Positions 55,085-64,000 of a stretch of 64,000 nt of DNA are shown in pieces. The notes below the pieces were generated by a model, which had not been told where the DNA came from, did no database searches, and saw nothing but the letters and a program-made list of their open reading frames with translations. Source of the stretch: Heloderma charlesbogerti (taxonomy: Eukaryota; Chordata; Lepidosauria; Squamata; Helodermatidae); the NCBI GenBank assembly GCA_026122225.1, contig JANEZZ010002241.1, positions 62,001-126,000 on the forward strand. Reading direction: 5' to 3'. Both the position numbers and the translations under genes were made by a program. The first letter of the stretch is position 1, and each line of letters opens with the position of its first letter.

Positions 55085-55935
55085 CAGAGGCATTGCTAAG
55101 CACTTAAAAGATTTAGGGCCCATGCCCATAGGACACAAATCTGCACATGCTAATTTATATCTACATATACAAATTTAGAAATAATTACTAGGATTTATTT
55201 AAATTTCACAGGAGGCAAAGCCAACCAATTTCTCATCCAAATCATCTCAATTAAAATAAGTGCTGCAATTAATATGGACCCTGACTGAGATAACCCCAAA
55301 CCAATGGAAAAAGCTTTTTTAAAGTTTAATTGCCATGCAGGGTAAGATTTGGGGGGTGGGGCGGGAGGTTGCAGCATGCAAACCCCAGCATGGGAAGTGG
55401 AGAGTTGCAAGCTGCAACCCTTCTCCCCCAGCTGCAACCCTCCCTTGAAAATGTCCCCCTTCTTTGCAACTAGCCCAGAGATGGGCGACCAAACCATGTT
55501 CAAGATCGCTGGGCTTCTCCGGACATTTTTCGCCACTCATCTCATGCCCAATTCCTGTTTGCGTTTGCTGCTTGGTCTGTGTGAATGGGAAAACTACCCC
55601 AAATTTGTGCAACTTTCCTAAAGCAGGGCTGATTCTATCTACAGGGGAAATTTGCACAAAATCCAACTGGGAAAGTTGTGCACAATAAACCTGAGTACAC
55701 GTCCAGCAATTTGCAAACATTTTCGGCAGACACATGCTCGCAATCCCGATCGTGTTTGGGGCTTCAAACAGGACATGCTCGCATGTTTTGTGAACAAAAA
55801 TGAAATTCTCATACATCCCTAAACTAGGCTGAGAAAACAACTTCCATCCGCAGCAATGGACATTCAGGGCTCTGTGGAAGAGATCTGGGGCTGTTGGAAA
55901 TATATTCAGGGCTGGGGCCCTTTGCAATGCCTCTG
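55085..55935 (+). mobile_element. Family G hAT-like element, split by a second hAT
   Basis: Perfect 12-bp inverted ends CAGAGGCATTGC and GCAATGCCTCTG. Body GAAATAATTACTAGGATTTA, TTTAATTGCCATGCAGGGTA, ACATTCAGGGCTCTGTGGAA. Without the insertion at 55476-55821 it aligns collinearly with 45252-45690. Confidence 0.85.
55476..55821 (-). mobile_element. hAT element nested in family G
   Basis: Ends CAGAGATGGGCGACC and TCTCATACATCCCTA. Flanks AACTAGCC (55468-55475) and AACTAGGC (55822-55829) agree at 7 of 8. Belongs to the TAGGGATGT end group (15013, 43185). Confidence 0.85.
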
Positions 55936-56239
55936 CCAACCCTCTGCCTCACACACACTTAACATTTCCATCTACAATAATTAGGGAAGTTATACAAGGG
56001 AATGGGGGATTAATGGTAAGGAAAGAGATTTGGATTTGAAGCTTCCTAGTAAATGCTACTACATGTTTGATTAAAACAATGTACTTTACCTCTTCTGGCT
56101 TTCTAGCTGTTGTTTCTCCTCATTCACAGCACTAAGCAGGGATAGTATCTCTGAGTGGAAGGGGATGAAGGAGGAGTTGCATTTTGCCACCCCACCAGTA
56201 ATTATACCCACCACTGAACTAGAGAAAAGAGAGGGTCAG
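55936..56239. other. Unique sequence, no gene
   Basis: Nothing recognised. Confidence 0.35.
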
Positions 56240-56760
56240 AGGAAGGGGCCTGTCCCAATTCAATAGCACTTTGATTTAACAGCTCGGGGGCCTTTGAAAA
56301 CATTTTGCCAAGAAAAGTTTGCCATCAAGCTGTATAATCTCTTATCAGAGGCCATTGAAAGTCTCGGCTCTGGGGTTAATTCTCCCATCGCAAAGCGTTT
56401 GAATCAGCCCTAAACTCACATTGAGATGAAAGCCACCAAGTCCCCTTCCCCCTTGGCTGGCTTGTCCTGCAAAACCCACCGAGATCAACCGAGTGCGGAG
56501 GATTAGGGCATGTTCATCTGCTGGCTCTCCAGCAGGACGGGCAAGCTCAAAAGAAAAACAATAATTAGGGATAATTGCTTGTGTCCAAACACAGGCATTA
56601 AAGCCCCCTTTTCCCTTCGGTACTTTGTGAGCTGAAATGAAAGAGACACCCCCTGTTTTGACAGCTGGGCAGGCGAACAGAATGGGTGACAGATGAAGTG
56701 AGATGTCTTCAGACGGGAGGAGGAGGAGGGAGGTAACTAGGCAGCAACAGGATCCTTCCT
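56240..56760. promoter_or_regulatory. Candidate conserved noncoding element
   Basis: Repeat-free, balanced composition with homeodomain-type words: GATTTAAC, GGGTTAATTCTCCC, ACAATAATTAGGGATAATTG, and TGACAG (TGIF/MEIS-like) at 56661 and 56690. No open frame with homology. This is the texture of vertebrate developmental enhancers, but conservation was not tested. Confidence 0.3.
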
Positions 56761-57094
56761 GAGCTTGGCCTGATACTGAACAGGGGATCTCACCCCCCTG
56801 GCCGCTGTCCCTCGCCCCGCCAACAGAATCTTGGCATGGACATTCCCAACCACCCAGAAAGTTTTGTCTTGTAAGAAACAGCCATTTTATTGAGGAAAGC
56901 CCATCCCCTGATGGCCAGGGCAGAGCAAGGGCGGATCAAAAAAAAATGTTTTTAAGAGTATTCGGTTTTTACGAATGTCTTATTTTCTAAATATAACTTG
57001 TCCTTCATGCTGCAAACCACAGAACATTTGCTTTTGCCAGCCCCAACACCAACCACTGTTGCAGTGGAAACAAACGAATGAACGAATGAACATA
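56761..57094. other. Unique sequence, no gene
   Basis: Nothing recognised. Confidence 0.35.
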
Positions 57095-57470
57095 ACCTAA
57101 GAAAACCCAAGGGTCCTCTAGTCCAGCATTCTGTTCACACATTGGCCAACCAGCTGCCTCTGGAAAACCCACAAGGCAGCCGTGAGTGCGCTCCCACTCA
57201 TGCTCCCCAGCAACTGGCATACACAGACATTCTGCTTCTGATACTGGAGGTACAATACAGGGATCAGGACTAGTGGCCATAGACAGCCTTCTCCTCCATG
57301 AATTTGTCTAATCCCCTTTTAAAGCCATCCAAATTAGTGGCCATCATTCCATCTTGTGGCAGCAAATTCCAGTTTAACTCTGCACTGTGTGAAGTACTTC
57401 TTTTTATCCACCTGAATCTCCCACCACTCAGCTTCATGGGATGACCCCAGGTGCTAGTATTGTGTGTGCA
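57095..57470 (-). mobile_element. L3-like LINE 3' fragment
   Basis: TCTAGTCCAGCATTCTGTTC near the reversed 3' end. The minus strand encodes LLPQDGMMATNLDGFKRGLD, then KFMEEKA, and upstream GHPMKLSGGRFR, the ORF2 end. Confidence 0.85.
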
Positions 57471-57589
57471 AACCACAGCACAAAGGGGGTTTGGTCTTCT
57501 GACTTCTTCTTGGTCTTTGTAAGTGGGAATTAGAGGGAGGTAAAGTGAAATTGGCACTGGCAATTTAATGGTCACCCCAGAACCTAGTA

Positions 57590-57790
57590 AGCTGCCTTAT
57601 GCTGGGCCAGGCTTTTTTGTCCAGGCCAGCATTGTCTGTTCTGATTGGCAGTGGCTCTCTCGAAGGTGTCAGGCAGGGGTCATTCCCATCAACCGGTACC
57701 GGATCCTTTTTGTAACTGGAGATACCAGGGACGGAATCAGGGCCCTTCCGCATGCAAAACATGTCCTCTGTCACTGATCTATGGCCCTTG
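57590..57790 (-). mobile_element. tRNA-Ala-like SINE, reversed
   Basis: CTTATGCTGGGCCAGGC (3' end), CAGGCCAGCATTGTCTGTTC, GGCAGTGGCTCTCTCGAAGG, then the reversed tRNA part (GATACCAGGGACGGAATCAG, CGCATGCAAAACATGTCCTC, CACTGATCTATGGCCC). Confidence 0.8.
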
Positions 57791-58249
57791 TCCCAAATTA
57801 TGGAATGCATCCCCAAGCGTTGTGCAGGCAGCAGCCAGACACTATCATTCCAATTTCAATATATGTGACACTGAAGCAAGATAAGAGATCTGCTGGGTGG
57901 GGGATTGAGACAGGAAAGCCCAAATAGCCTGTGCAAGTGCACGAAATAGCAACATTGTAGGTGGGAGGTGCGCAAGACAAATATCCTGATTTATGTCTGA
58001 ATGTCAGTAATCAAATGTCAAAACACTTTCCCAGAGTTAGAAGACAGTGTCGAAAAATTAAAAAAGCAAAAATTAACTGCCCAAAAGGCATCTTTAAAGG
58101 ACTGAAAGAAGGAAAAGACTGAACACTAGACAAGTGGATGGTGAGAAAGTTTTTAGCGGAAATCAGAGCAAAAGGCCCCGTGGTGGTAATACAAATGCTG
58201 GGATGAGAATCCCAGAAACATATTTAAAGTATCCCGTGAAGCTGATTGA
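57791..58249. other. Unique sequence, no gene
   Basis: Nothing recognised. Confidence 0.35.
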
Positions 58250-58338
58250 GCATTGAGCAGGGGGTTCCTGCACTGAGCAGGGGGGTGGACTCGATGGCCT
58301 TCTGGCCCCTTCTAACCCTACTATTCTATGATTCTATG
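58250..58338 (+). mobile_element. CR1 3' terminus fragment
   Basis: GCACTGAGCAGGGGGGTGGA, CTCGATGGCCTTCTGGCCCC, then CCCTACTATTCTATGATTCT. Only the last part of the 3' UTR is present. A partial duplication of TGAGCAGGGGGTTCC precedes it. Confidence 0.85.
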
Positions 58339-58592
58339 AATGGTGGGAGATTCTGGACAGATAAACGGAAGTACTTCTTCACACAGCACATTCTACAACT
58401 GGTAGTGATAGCCACCAGTTTGGATGGCTTTAAAGGGGGATTAGACAAAAGGGGAACATGGGCAGCAGGAGAGTGCTGTTGCACTCATGTCCTACTTGTG
58501 GGTTTCCCGTGGGTAGCTGGTTGGCCACTGTACGAACAGAATACTGGGCTAGATGGTCTGATCCAGCAGGACTCTTCTTATTATGTTTGTAA
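58339..58592 (+). mobile_element. L3-like LINE 3' fragment
   Basis: ATTCTGGACAGATAAACGGA, then TTTGGATGGCTTTAAAGGGG and CTAGATGGTCTGATCCAGCA, in plus orientation. Begins exactly where the CR1 terminus ends. The encoded PLLT-type ORF2 end (TSLDGFKGGLDK) is shortened by a deletion. Confidence 0.82.
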
Positions 58593-58994
58593 GTCAAGGG
58601 GAGAAGTGATACGTCAATGGTAAACAGCTTCTTTTCTCCCTTGCCCTGCCCTGCAGCAGAAGGTGGAGAAGAGCAGGGGAGAGGGACCCCTGGGCCAGGA
58701 AGGCCCCTGGAACAGGCCCCCTCCTCAGAATAGGCCTTTAGAACAGTCTCCCCGCCCCCTTTGAACATTTTTCCGGGGGGGGGGCGCTGAGAAGCACACA
58801 AGAGAAGGTCAAAACTGCTCCTGCCTCCTTTGCTCACCCTCTCCGGGAACTGTGGCTGGGAGAAAGTGGAAGCAGCTGCTTCCTTGCCCTCTGCTGTCTT
58901 TCCCTGGGCGGTGCAGAAGATTCAGGAGTGTGCAACGCCTGGTTTTCTGGGCCAAAACGTCTGGAGGGCCCCACTTGCCCACCCCTGCAAGTGA
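58593..58994. other. Transition into the CpG island, with a family A half
   Basis: 58935-58988 (GGGCCAAAACGTCTGGAGGG, CCCCACTTGCCCACCCCTGC) is a family A right arm. This shows that the long open frames crossing this point are not ancient coding sequence. Confidence 0.5.
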
Positions 58995-60048
58995 GCATTC
59001 CCCCGAGGTCTCCCTGGGGCAGGGCAGAGGGGGGGATCCAGCCCAGCAAATCTTCCCTGCCATGCCTCGGGGGGGGGGGGGAGACAGGGCGCGCCACCGC
59101 CGGCCCGTGCTCAGCCTGTCTTTTTCTAGGGAGCAAGGACTGGCAGGTGACGGCTGCCGCTGCCGCGCCGAGAGAGCAAAAGAGGGAGAGGGCAGCGGCA
59201 GCGGCGTTCCGCGAGGCGCCCAAGGGCCCGGCCTTCCCTGCCGCGGGCCCGGAGCGTGCGCGGGAGAGCAGGGCAGCCGCGCCCTTCTCGGGCTCGCCAG
59301 CTCTTCCGCCCCCGCCCCAAGGGGCCCTGGAGAGGGAGCGGCGCGCGCGCCTCCCAGGAGGCTTCCTGGCTGGGGGCGTCCCCGTGCCCGCACGTCCGCA
59401 GCCTCGACGGCAAGGCGGCGAAGGGGGAGGCTCGCCCTTCGCGGGTTGCCGTTCGCGATCCTCTCCGGCGGCAGGGGCGGGCTGCTCCCCACCACCACCA
59501 CCCGGGCGGCGCAGCAGCCGACGAAGGCCTGCGAGGGGGCAGCCAGCAGCAGCCTCGGCCTCGGCGTCCCGGAGGCCGCTCGAGGCCCTCTTTTTCTGAT
59601 GCTGGCGCTGGGAAAGCTCGGCCGAGGGAGCCCAAGCGTCCACCGGGCCCGATCGCAGGGCGGAGCGCATCATGGCGGGGGCGCCCACCCGCCCCCGGCA
59701 AGCCCCGAGCAGGAGCCGAGACGCGGCTGCGCGCCAAGGGGGCGCGTCGCTTCCCAGCGGCTCGCCAGGTCCCGGCGTGGGGATCGGGGCAGCCCGCGGG
59801 GGCACGCGAGGCGCAGCGAGGAGGAGAAGGCCGGCCGCGGGAGGGGCGTCGCCAGCGCCGACCGGCCTTCGCTTCGCTCGAAGGCGTGGCCGGCGCGCCG
59901 CGCTGCTGTCGCCGCAGGCCCCGGCCGGCCTGGCTAAGCGTCGGTGCCGGGGGGCCGCGGGGAGGCGGCCGGAGCGAAAGCTCGCCCGCTTCCCCTTGTC
60001 ACCACGGCCGAGGCCTCGTTCCCTCGCGGCGGAGCCAATTAAATAGAA
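58995..60048. promoter_or_regulatory. Strong CpG island, candidate promoter or first exon
   Basis: The densest CpG stretch of the window, GC-rich throughout, with GGGGGCG/CCGCCCC-type Sp1-like words and an abrupt return to AT-rich sequence after GAGCCAATTAAATAG. Long open frames exist on both strands and in several frames (e.g. 59256-60125 plus, 58834-59805 minus), but are Arg/Pro/Ala/Gly-rich and without domains. An ATG in good context (GCGCATCATGGCGG, 59670) opens a 124-codon frame on the plus strand ending at 60046. I would not call it a gene. An unmethylated promoter is the likeliest reading. Confidence 0.55.
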
Positions 60049-60760
60049 GGAATCCCCGAAAAAAAAAAATTAATCCAGGGTTACGATTTCCTTGTAGGCA
60101 AATGCAGATCAGATGGGGACCGTGAAATTCATCAAAACAACTGACTACAATTACACTCTGGAGCTGTAATGTATACAGCGGCATGCGAGCTTCATTAGGA
60201 AAGCCACATCCGACTTTTGGGGGGAGGCGGGGGGGGGCACGGCAGGGGTGGAGGGCTGTTGGGATCCAGATTAATACAGGGATCATAACCATCTTTCTTT
60301 CTCTCCCTTCCCCCGCATCTCCCCATTACCGTGCCTCCTGTATTATCATGGTCGTGTAAATCGGAGAGTCTAAATCTGTTTACCGGAGAAAATTCCATCT
60401 GTAAATTGCATTTGTCAGTGGCTAATTGAATAGACGTGATGTGTCTGGAAACTGGATATAAGATCTTTCCAAGAAACAGAATGGAGGTGGAGGGTTGTGT
60501 TACTCTCCTGGCGGGTTGTTATAACCCAGATAATAAGCGCCTTTCCTTCAAAGCATGTGAAATCTCCGCTGGAGGACCAACAGAAAGAAGAAAGAAAAAA
60601 GTTATAAAAATGGTTGTTTCCCAAAGCATAATGTGTCATATGCGTCTTTTTGCGAACATGGTTTTTAATATCATGTTCGCTACTGTGAAACTGATGCCTT
60701 GCCAAGGCTGTTCAGGATGCACTTTGGGAGTGGTATTAAGAGGAACTAAACCTGATCAGA
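60049..60760. promoter_or_regulatory. Candidate conserved noncoding block beside the CpG island
   Basis: Repeat-free apart from a G-rich run (60219-60238). It carries TTAATCCAGGGTTACGATTT, CTGTAATGTATACAGCGGCA, GTGGCTAATTGAATAGACGT and TCCTGTATTATCATGGTCGT. Overlapping small frames only. The sequence texture and position suggest a 5' flank or enhancer; conservation was not tested. Confidence 0.3.
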
Positions 60761-61599
60761 GATGATCAGGAAAATTATAATGGAAGAGGGAAGTCTGAAA
60801 AGGCATTACTCAGCAGATAGAAATATGGTGCACTAATGTCAGCCATAGCAAACCATACTTTCTTTGGCTTGTATTCTAAGGCTCCAATCTGATGCACAGA
60901 TGTAAGTTGGGAGTAAGCTCCATTGAACATAGCAGAGATTACTTCATAGTAAGAATGTGCATACAACTGCACTGTGCATGACTTCAAAAGAAAAGAGGCA
61001 GGAGGCAGAAGCATAATTTCCTTGAATGGGCTCTGCACTAGGAATATGCCACACAGTGGGTTGCCTGTACACTACACTGCATGTATCTCTGTACGTACAT
61101 GTCCACCAATCACAGGCAGTGTGTATATATAAGCAACATCTCACTGTCAAAACAAATGTCCTACATTGGTATTGGGAGATCAGTGCATTACAATTGCCTT
61201 GCTGCACACATCCCTTTGGAGACTGTGTCGTTGGCTTGCAAAATAATCCCTATTTATTTGCATGCCAACTTATTTGCTCTGCTGGTCAGCCTGCACCCTT
61301 GGCATTGTCAGAGATCTGCTTTGTGATCCTTGCAGATAAACGACTAGGGCAGGCTTCTAGTAACGCTATTTTAGAGGGAAAGCCGCCATAAATTCCTTTT
61401 GTAACCCTTGAGTGCTGGTTGTAGTCTATTAACAGTACCTGTTTATCTTTTACAACCAAAAGAAAACCAGCACCTTGTTGGCTATCTTCACCCTTGAGAA
61501 GTGTGCCCCCTTTTAGTACTCTCAGGCAAAATGTGTGTCTCTGTTGTGGAACAGCTCATAAATAGTGTGGCTAAGGAAACCATCCTTAAAAGGGAGAAG
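60761..61599. other. Unique sequence with a family D copy
   Basis: 60878-60978 is a decayed family D repeat (GGGAGTAAGCTCCATTGAAC, ATTACTTCATAGTAAGAATG). Otherwise unrecognised. Confidence 0.4.
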
Positions 61600-61850
61600 A
61601 GTAATTTATTTATTTATTAAAATTGTATTTGTTTATTAAATTTATTAATCGCCCATCTGGCTGGTCACCTAGCCACTCTGGGCAATGTACAACAATAAAA
61701 CAGTTTAAAACAAAGTTCTATATTAAAAACATATTTCTAAAAATACCCTAACCCAAATGCCTGCCTGAACAACCATGTTTTTAATGTGTGGCGGAAGCTC
61801 AGTAAAGACGGGGCATGGTCAAGCTCATTTAACTTACTTTAAGTTTGCAA
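61600..61850 (-). repeat. Dispersed LINE-tail-like repeat
   Basis: (TTTA)n at 61602-61617, then AATCGCCCATCTGGCTGGTC, CACTCTGGGCAATGTACAAC, and GCGGAAGCTCAGTAAAGACG. Related to 46505 and 49588. Confidence 0.5.
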
Positions 61851-62094
61851 AAGGAAAGAAAGAAAAAGAAAATCAGGCTCTGTGCTATTGGATAAGCCTG
61901 CTTTGGGGCATTTTTGCATGATAGATGCAACACGGGATTGGAGCATTGAATCCAACTTAATACAACCTGGGGACTTTCTGGCCTCATATATAACTATCTA
62001 GTCATCCCAAAAATCTAGCCATTATTAATTTTGAGGCCATATAAATGACTGCTGTAATGGCATTACGCAAACAGCCAGTTCTAATGATACTGTA

Positions 62095-62235
62095 TTGCAT
62101 TTTTTGTATTGGATTCTTTTAAACAGTTGTATTTTATATTTTCAACAGCTTGTATGTTATTTTTGTCTTTTAACTGTTTGTAATCCACCCAAAGAATATT
62201 GATTTATTGGGCAGATTAAAAATGCAATAAATTAA
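62095..62235 (+). repeat. LINE 3' end fragment
   Basis: A T-rich UTR with GTTTGTAATCCACCCAAAGA, then GGGCAGATTAAAAATGCAAT, matches an L2/jockey-type tail. 61851-62094 in front of it is unrecognised. Confidence 0.5.
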
Positions 62236-62271
62236 CCACATGATCAAGCCCAGCCTTCCCCAACATGGTGC

Positions 62272-63167
62272 TAGGGATGTACGAAAGTGACTTACCTGTT
62301 CGCGGATTATGTTTATGGTGGGGGGGGAACGTTCCGTCCCTCCCCCCAGAATCCTCGCCGGGGGGGGAGGCGCTCCGTTCCTCCCCCTGGAATCCTCGAA
62401 GGGCTGGCTGTGCTCTGCGGCAGGTCTGCGGAGCAGCTGGCCAGGCCAGAGCCATCCGCAGCTGGATTTCCGGCTGCGGAAGGCTCTGGGTAAAAAAACA
62501 CACAAAAAACTGCGTATGCAAATGGCGGCGGCTACAGCCGCCGCCATTTGCGTTCCTTCTTTTTGGCCGTCTTAATCTACATAAATATTTACGTAGACCG
62601 TGACAGCGAAAATAAAGGGGAACGTAAGTAGCGTAGCAGGCGCTATTTGTGTCCCTTTTTGATTCACCATTTTAGCCTATGTAAATCTTTACGTAGGCTA
62701 AAACGGCAAATCAAAAGGGGACGCAAATAGCGCCCGCTACGCTATTTGCGTTCCCCTTTATTTTCGCTGTCACGGTCTACGTAAATATTTATGTAGATTA
62801 AGACGGCCAAAAAGAAGGAACGCAAATGGCGGCGGCTGTAGCCGCCGCCATTTGCATATGTGGGGTTGTTGTTGTTGTTTTAACCCACCGAGCCATGATA
62901 GGCTACGTAAAGATTTACGTAGCCTATCACATCTTTTTTTTGGTCTTTTTTTTTAACCAAGACTGGAAATGGTGGCGGCCGGTCAGAAGACCAGTCGCTG
63001 GAGCTGCTGCGGCCACCCGGAAAATCCACCCCAGGTAAGTCTCGTCCCTGGGGGGATTTGTGGGGGGGCAGGGGGGTGGCAGGCCGTTCTGCCACAAATT
63101 TCGGGGGGCCAAATGCACTGGTATTCGGCCTCACTGAGATCCGTGGCGGAATTCTCTGCCATCCCTA
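62272..63167 (-). mobile_element. Hairpin-rich hAT nonautonomous element, copy 2
   Basis: Starts TAGGGATGTACGAAAGTGAC and ends GCGGAATTCTCTGCCATCCCTA in parts (GCGGAATTCTCTGCC, ATCCCTA). Flanks CATGGTGC (62264-62271) and CTTGGTGC (63168-63175) agree at 7 of 8. Its left end equals the reversed right end of 47802-48427 (ACGAAAGTC/GACTTACCTG). The centre is a 348-bp inverted repeat (62513-62860), followed by another palindrome at 62896-62929. No transposase. Confidence 0.92.
62513..62860. repeat. 348-bp inverted repeat with nested hairpins
   Basis: Arms 62513-62686 and 62687-62860 pair without gaps or spacer, with 11 mismatches counted by eye. Each arm itself holds a perfect 16-bp-arm hairpin (62518-62551 and 62822-62855, GCAAATGGCGGCGGCT) and a TCTACRTAAATATTTACGTAGA palindrome (62576-62597 and 62776-62797). 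The axis is TTTAGCCTATGTAAATC at 62671-62687. Confidence 0.95.
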
Positions 63168-63293
63168 CTTGGTGCCCTACAGATGTGTTGGACTGCATCT
63201 CCCATAATTCCCAGCCAGCATGGCCACTGGGAGTTAATTACAGGAGTTGCAATCCACCACATCTGGAGGGCACCAGGTTGGGGAAGGCTGGGC

Positions 63294-64000
63294 TAGTCAG
63301 TTGCCTCGATGGGCATGTGGGAAGGAAGTGGCACTGCTGCTGCCACAGTTGCTCTGCAGAGGGACCTTGGCTCAGCGCCTGCCTGCCAAAGGTCCCAGAT
63401 TCAGTCTCCTGGCATCTGCTGTTAAGAGGGACAAGGCTTTAATAAAAGGATTGACACATGATGTGACAGACCTTTACCTTAGGCCAGGGATGGGTAACTG
63501 CATAAGGTCTGGGGGCCATTTCACCCCTGGAACACTCCCCCTCATGGGCTGCACCCCATGGGGCACTGTGCAATCTGTGGGGTGCCCTCCCCACAAATCT
63601 TTATTTTAATCCCAAACATTCAGTGCCAAGCTGCTCTGTAGCAGCTATGGAGTGCAAACAGGGTCAAACTTAGCTTGCAAATGAGCTCCATAGTGCCAAA
63701 CCCACAATTTTGTCCTGCTGCTTCCAAATGCAGTGGTGCAGCAGGGGACACACAGGGCTGCATGTGGGCCGCAGACCATGTGTTTCCCACCCCTGGAGCT
63801 GCTGCCAGTCAAAAGTAGATAATAATGGGCTAGAGAGACCAATAGTCCCACCTGGCAGAAGGCAGCTTCATGTGCTCATGGCTCTTGGGATTTCTGCTGC
63901 TCACTAATTCTTTTGGCTGCCATGTTTGTTTATGGGGATCACCCATTTTTCTATTTGTTCAGGCACATGCATATTCATTCTTTGCAATCAAAAGAAGGTT
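63294..64000 (+). mobile_element. tRNA-Ala-like SINE with a hAT-like insert, then unique sequence
   Basis: A decayed SINE head (GGACCTTGGCTCAGCGCCTG, CAAAGGTCCCAGATTCAGTC, 63360-63420) and the SINE 3' end (GAGCTGCTGCCAGTCAAAAG, GGGCTAGAGAGACCAATAGT, 63796-63880) are separated by 63485-63795. That segment has CAGGGATGGGTAACTGCATA and CATGTGTTTCCCACCCCTG as imperfect inverted ends. No duplication was found. 63881-64000 is unrecognised. Confidence 0.55.

Larger units (their letters stand above)
62251..63293. mobile_element. Family A palindromic MITE split by the hairpin-rich hAT
   Basis: Left 62251-62271 (CAGCCTTCCCCAACATGGTG), right 63168-63293 (TTGGTGCCCTACAGATGTGT, GCATCTCCCATAATTCCCAG, ACATCTGGAGGGCACCAGGT, TGGGGAAGGCTG). 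Together they make one complete family A copy. Confidence 0.88.

Noticed and set aside
58834..60125. Long open frames on both strands of the CpG island (up to 361 codons)
   Set aside because: They overlap in several frames, are Arg/Pro/Ala/Gly-biased, contain no domain, and two of them run through a family A MITE arm (58935-58988). GC-rich DNA has few stop codons by chance.

Overview
The window looks like vertebrate nuclear DNA, most probably from a squamate reptile (lizard or snake). The evidence is the repeat content: CR1 LINEs ending in the ATTCTATGATTCTA motif, a second CR1-clade LINE (called L3-like here), tRNA-derived SINEs with reptile-type bodies, a 5S-rRNA-derived SINE, and large numbers of palindromic DNA-transposon derivatives. 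I found no exon of a cellular protein that I can defend. The only recognisable protein homology is decayed LINE reverse transcriptase and LINE C-termini. No LTR retrovirus, CRISPR or prokaryote-style gene is visible.

Layout. 1-15.0 kb is relatively GC- and CpG-rich. It holds three CpG-dense unique blocks (about 1.35-2.73, 7.44-8.67 and 11.9-12.6 kb) separated by short palindromic MITEs, three tRNA SINEs and a CR1 nested in an L3-like LINE (5.56-7.31 kb). 15-47 kb is a gene-poor, AT-richer stretch with a long CR1 (21.5-23.2 kb), several hAT-type nonautonomous elements often inserted into one another, LINE tails, and a 5S-rRNA/CR1 chimeric SINE (33.3 kb). 47.3-53.5 kb is the richest retroelement zone: an unclassified non-LTR element split by a hairpin-rich hAT element (47802-48427), then a CR1 inserted inside an L3-like LINE (50291-53162). 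55-60.8 kb holds a nested hAT pair, a candidate conserved noncoding block (56.2-56.8 kb), LINE tails, a strong CpG island (about 59.0-60.05 kb) and an AT-rich unique block beside it (60.05-60.76 kb). 61.6-64 kb is again repeat-filled, including a second copy of the hairpin-rich hAT element (62272-63167) built around a 348-bp inverted repeat.

How it fits together. The window reads as intergenic or regulatory DNA of a developmental-type locus, with a CpG island near 59.5 kb as the best candidate promoter or first exon, invaded by successive waves of transposons. The most unusual structure is the family represented by 47802-48427 and 62272-63167. Both copies have 8-bp target duplications and TAGGG ends, and interiors made largely of short palindromes that share a TACGTAAA/TTTACGTA core. 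Family letters (A to H) are local labels for repeat groups recognised within this window, not published names. All boundaries and mismatch counts were made by eye.
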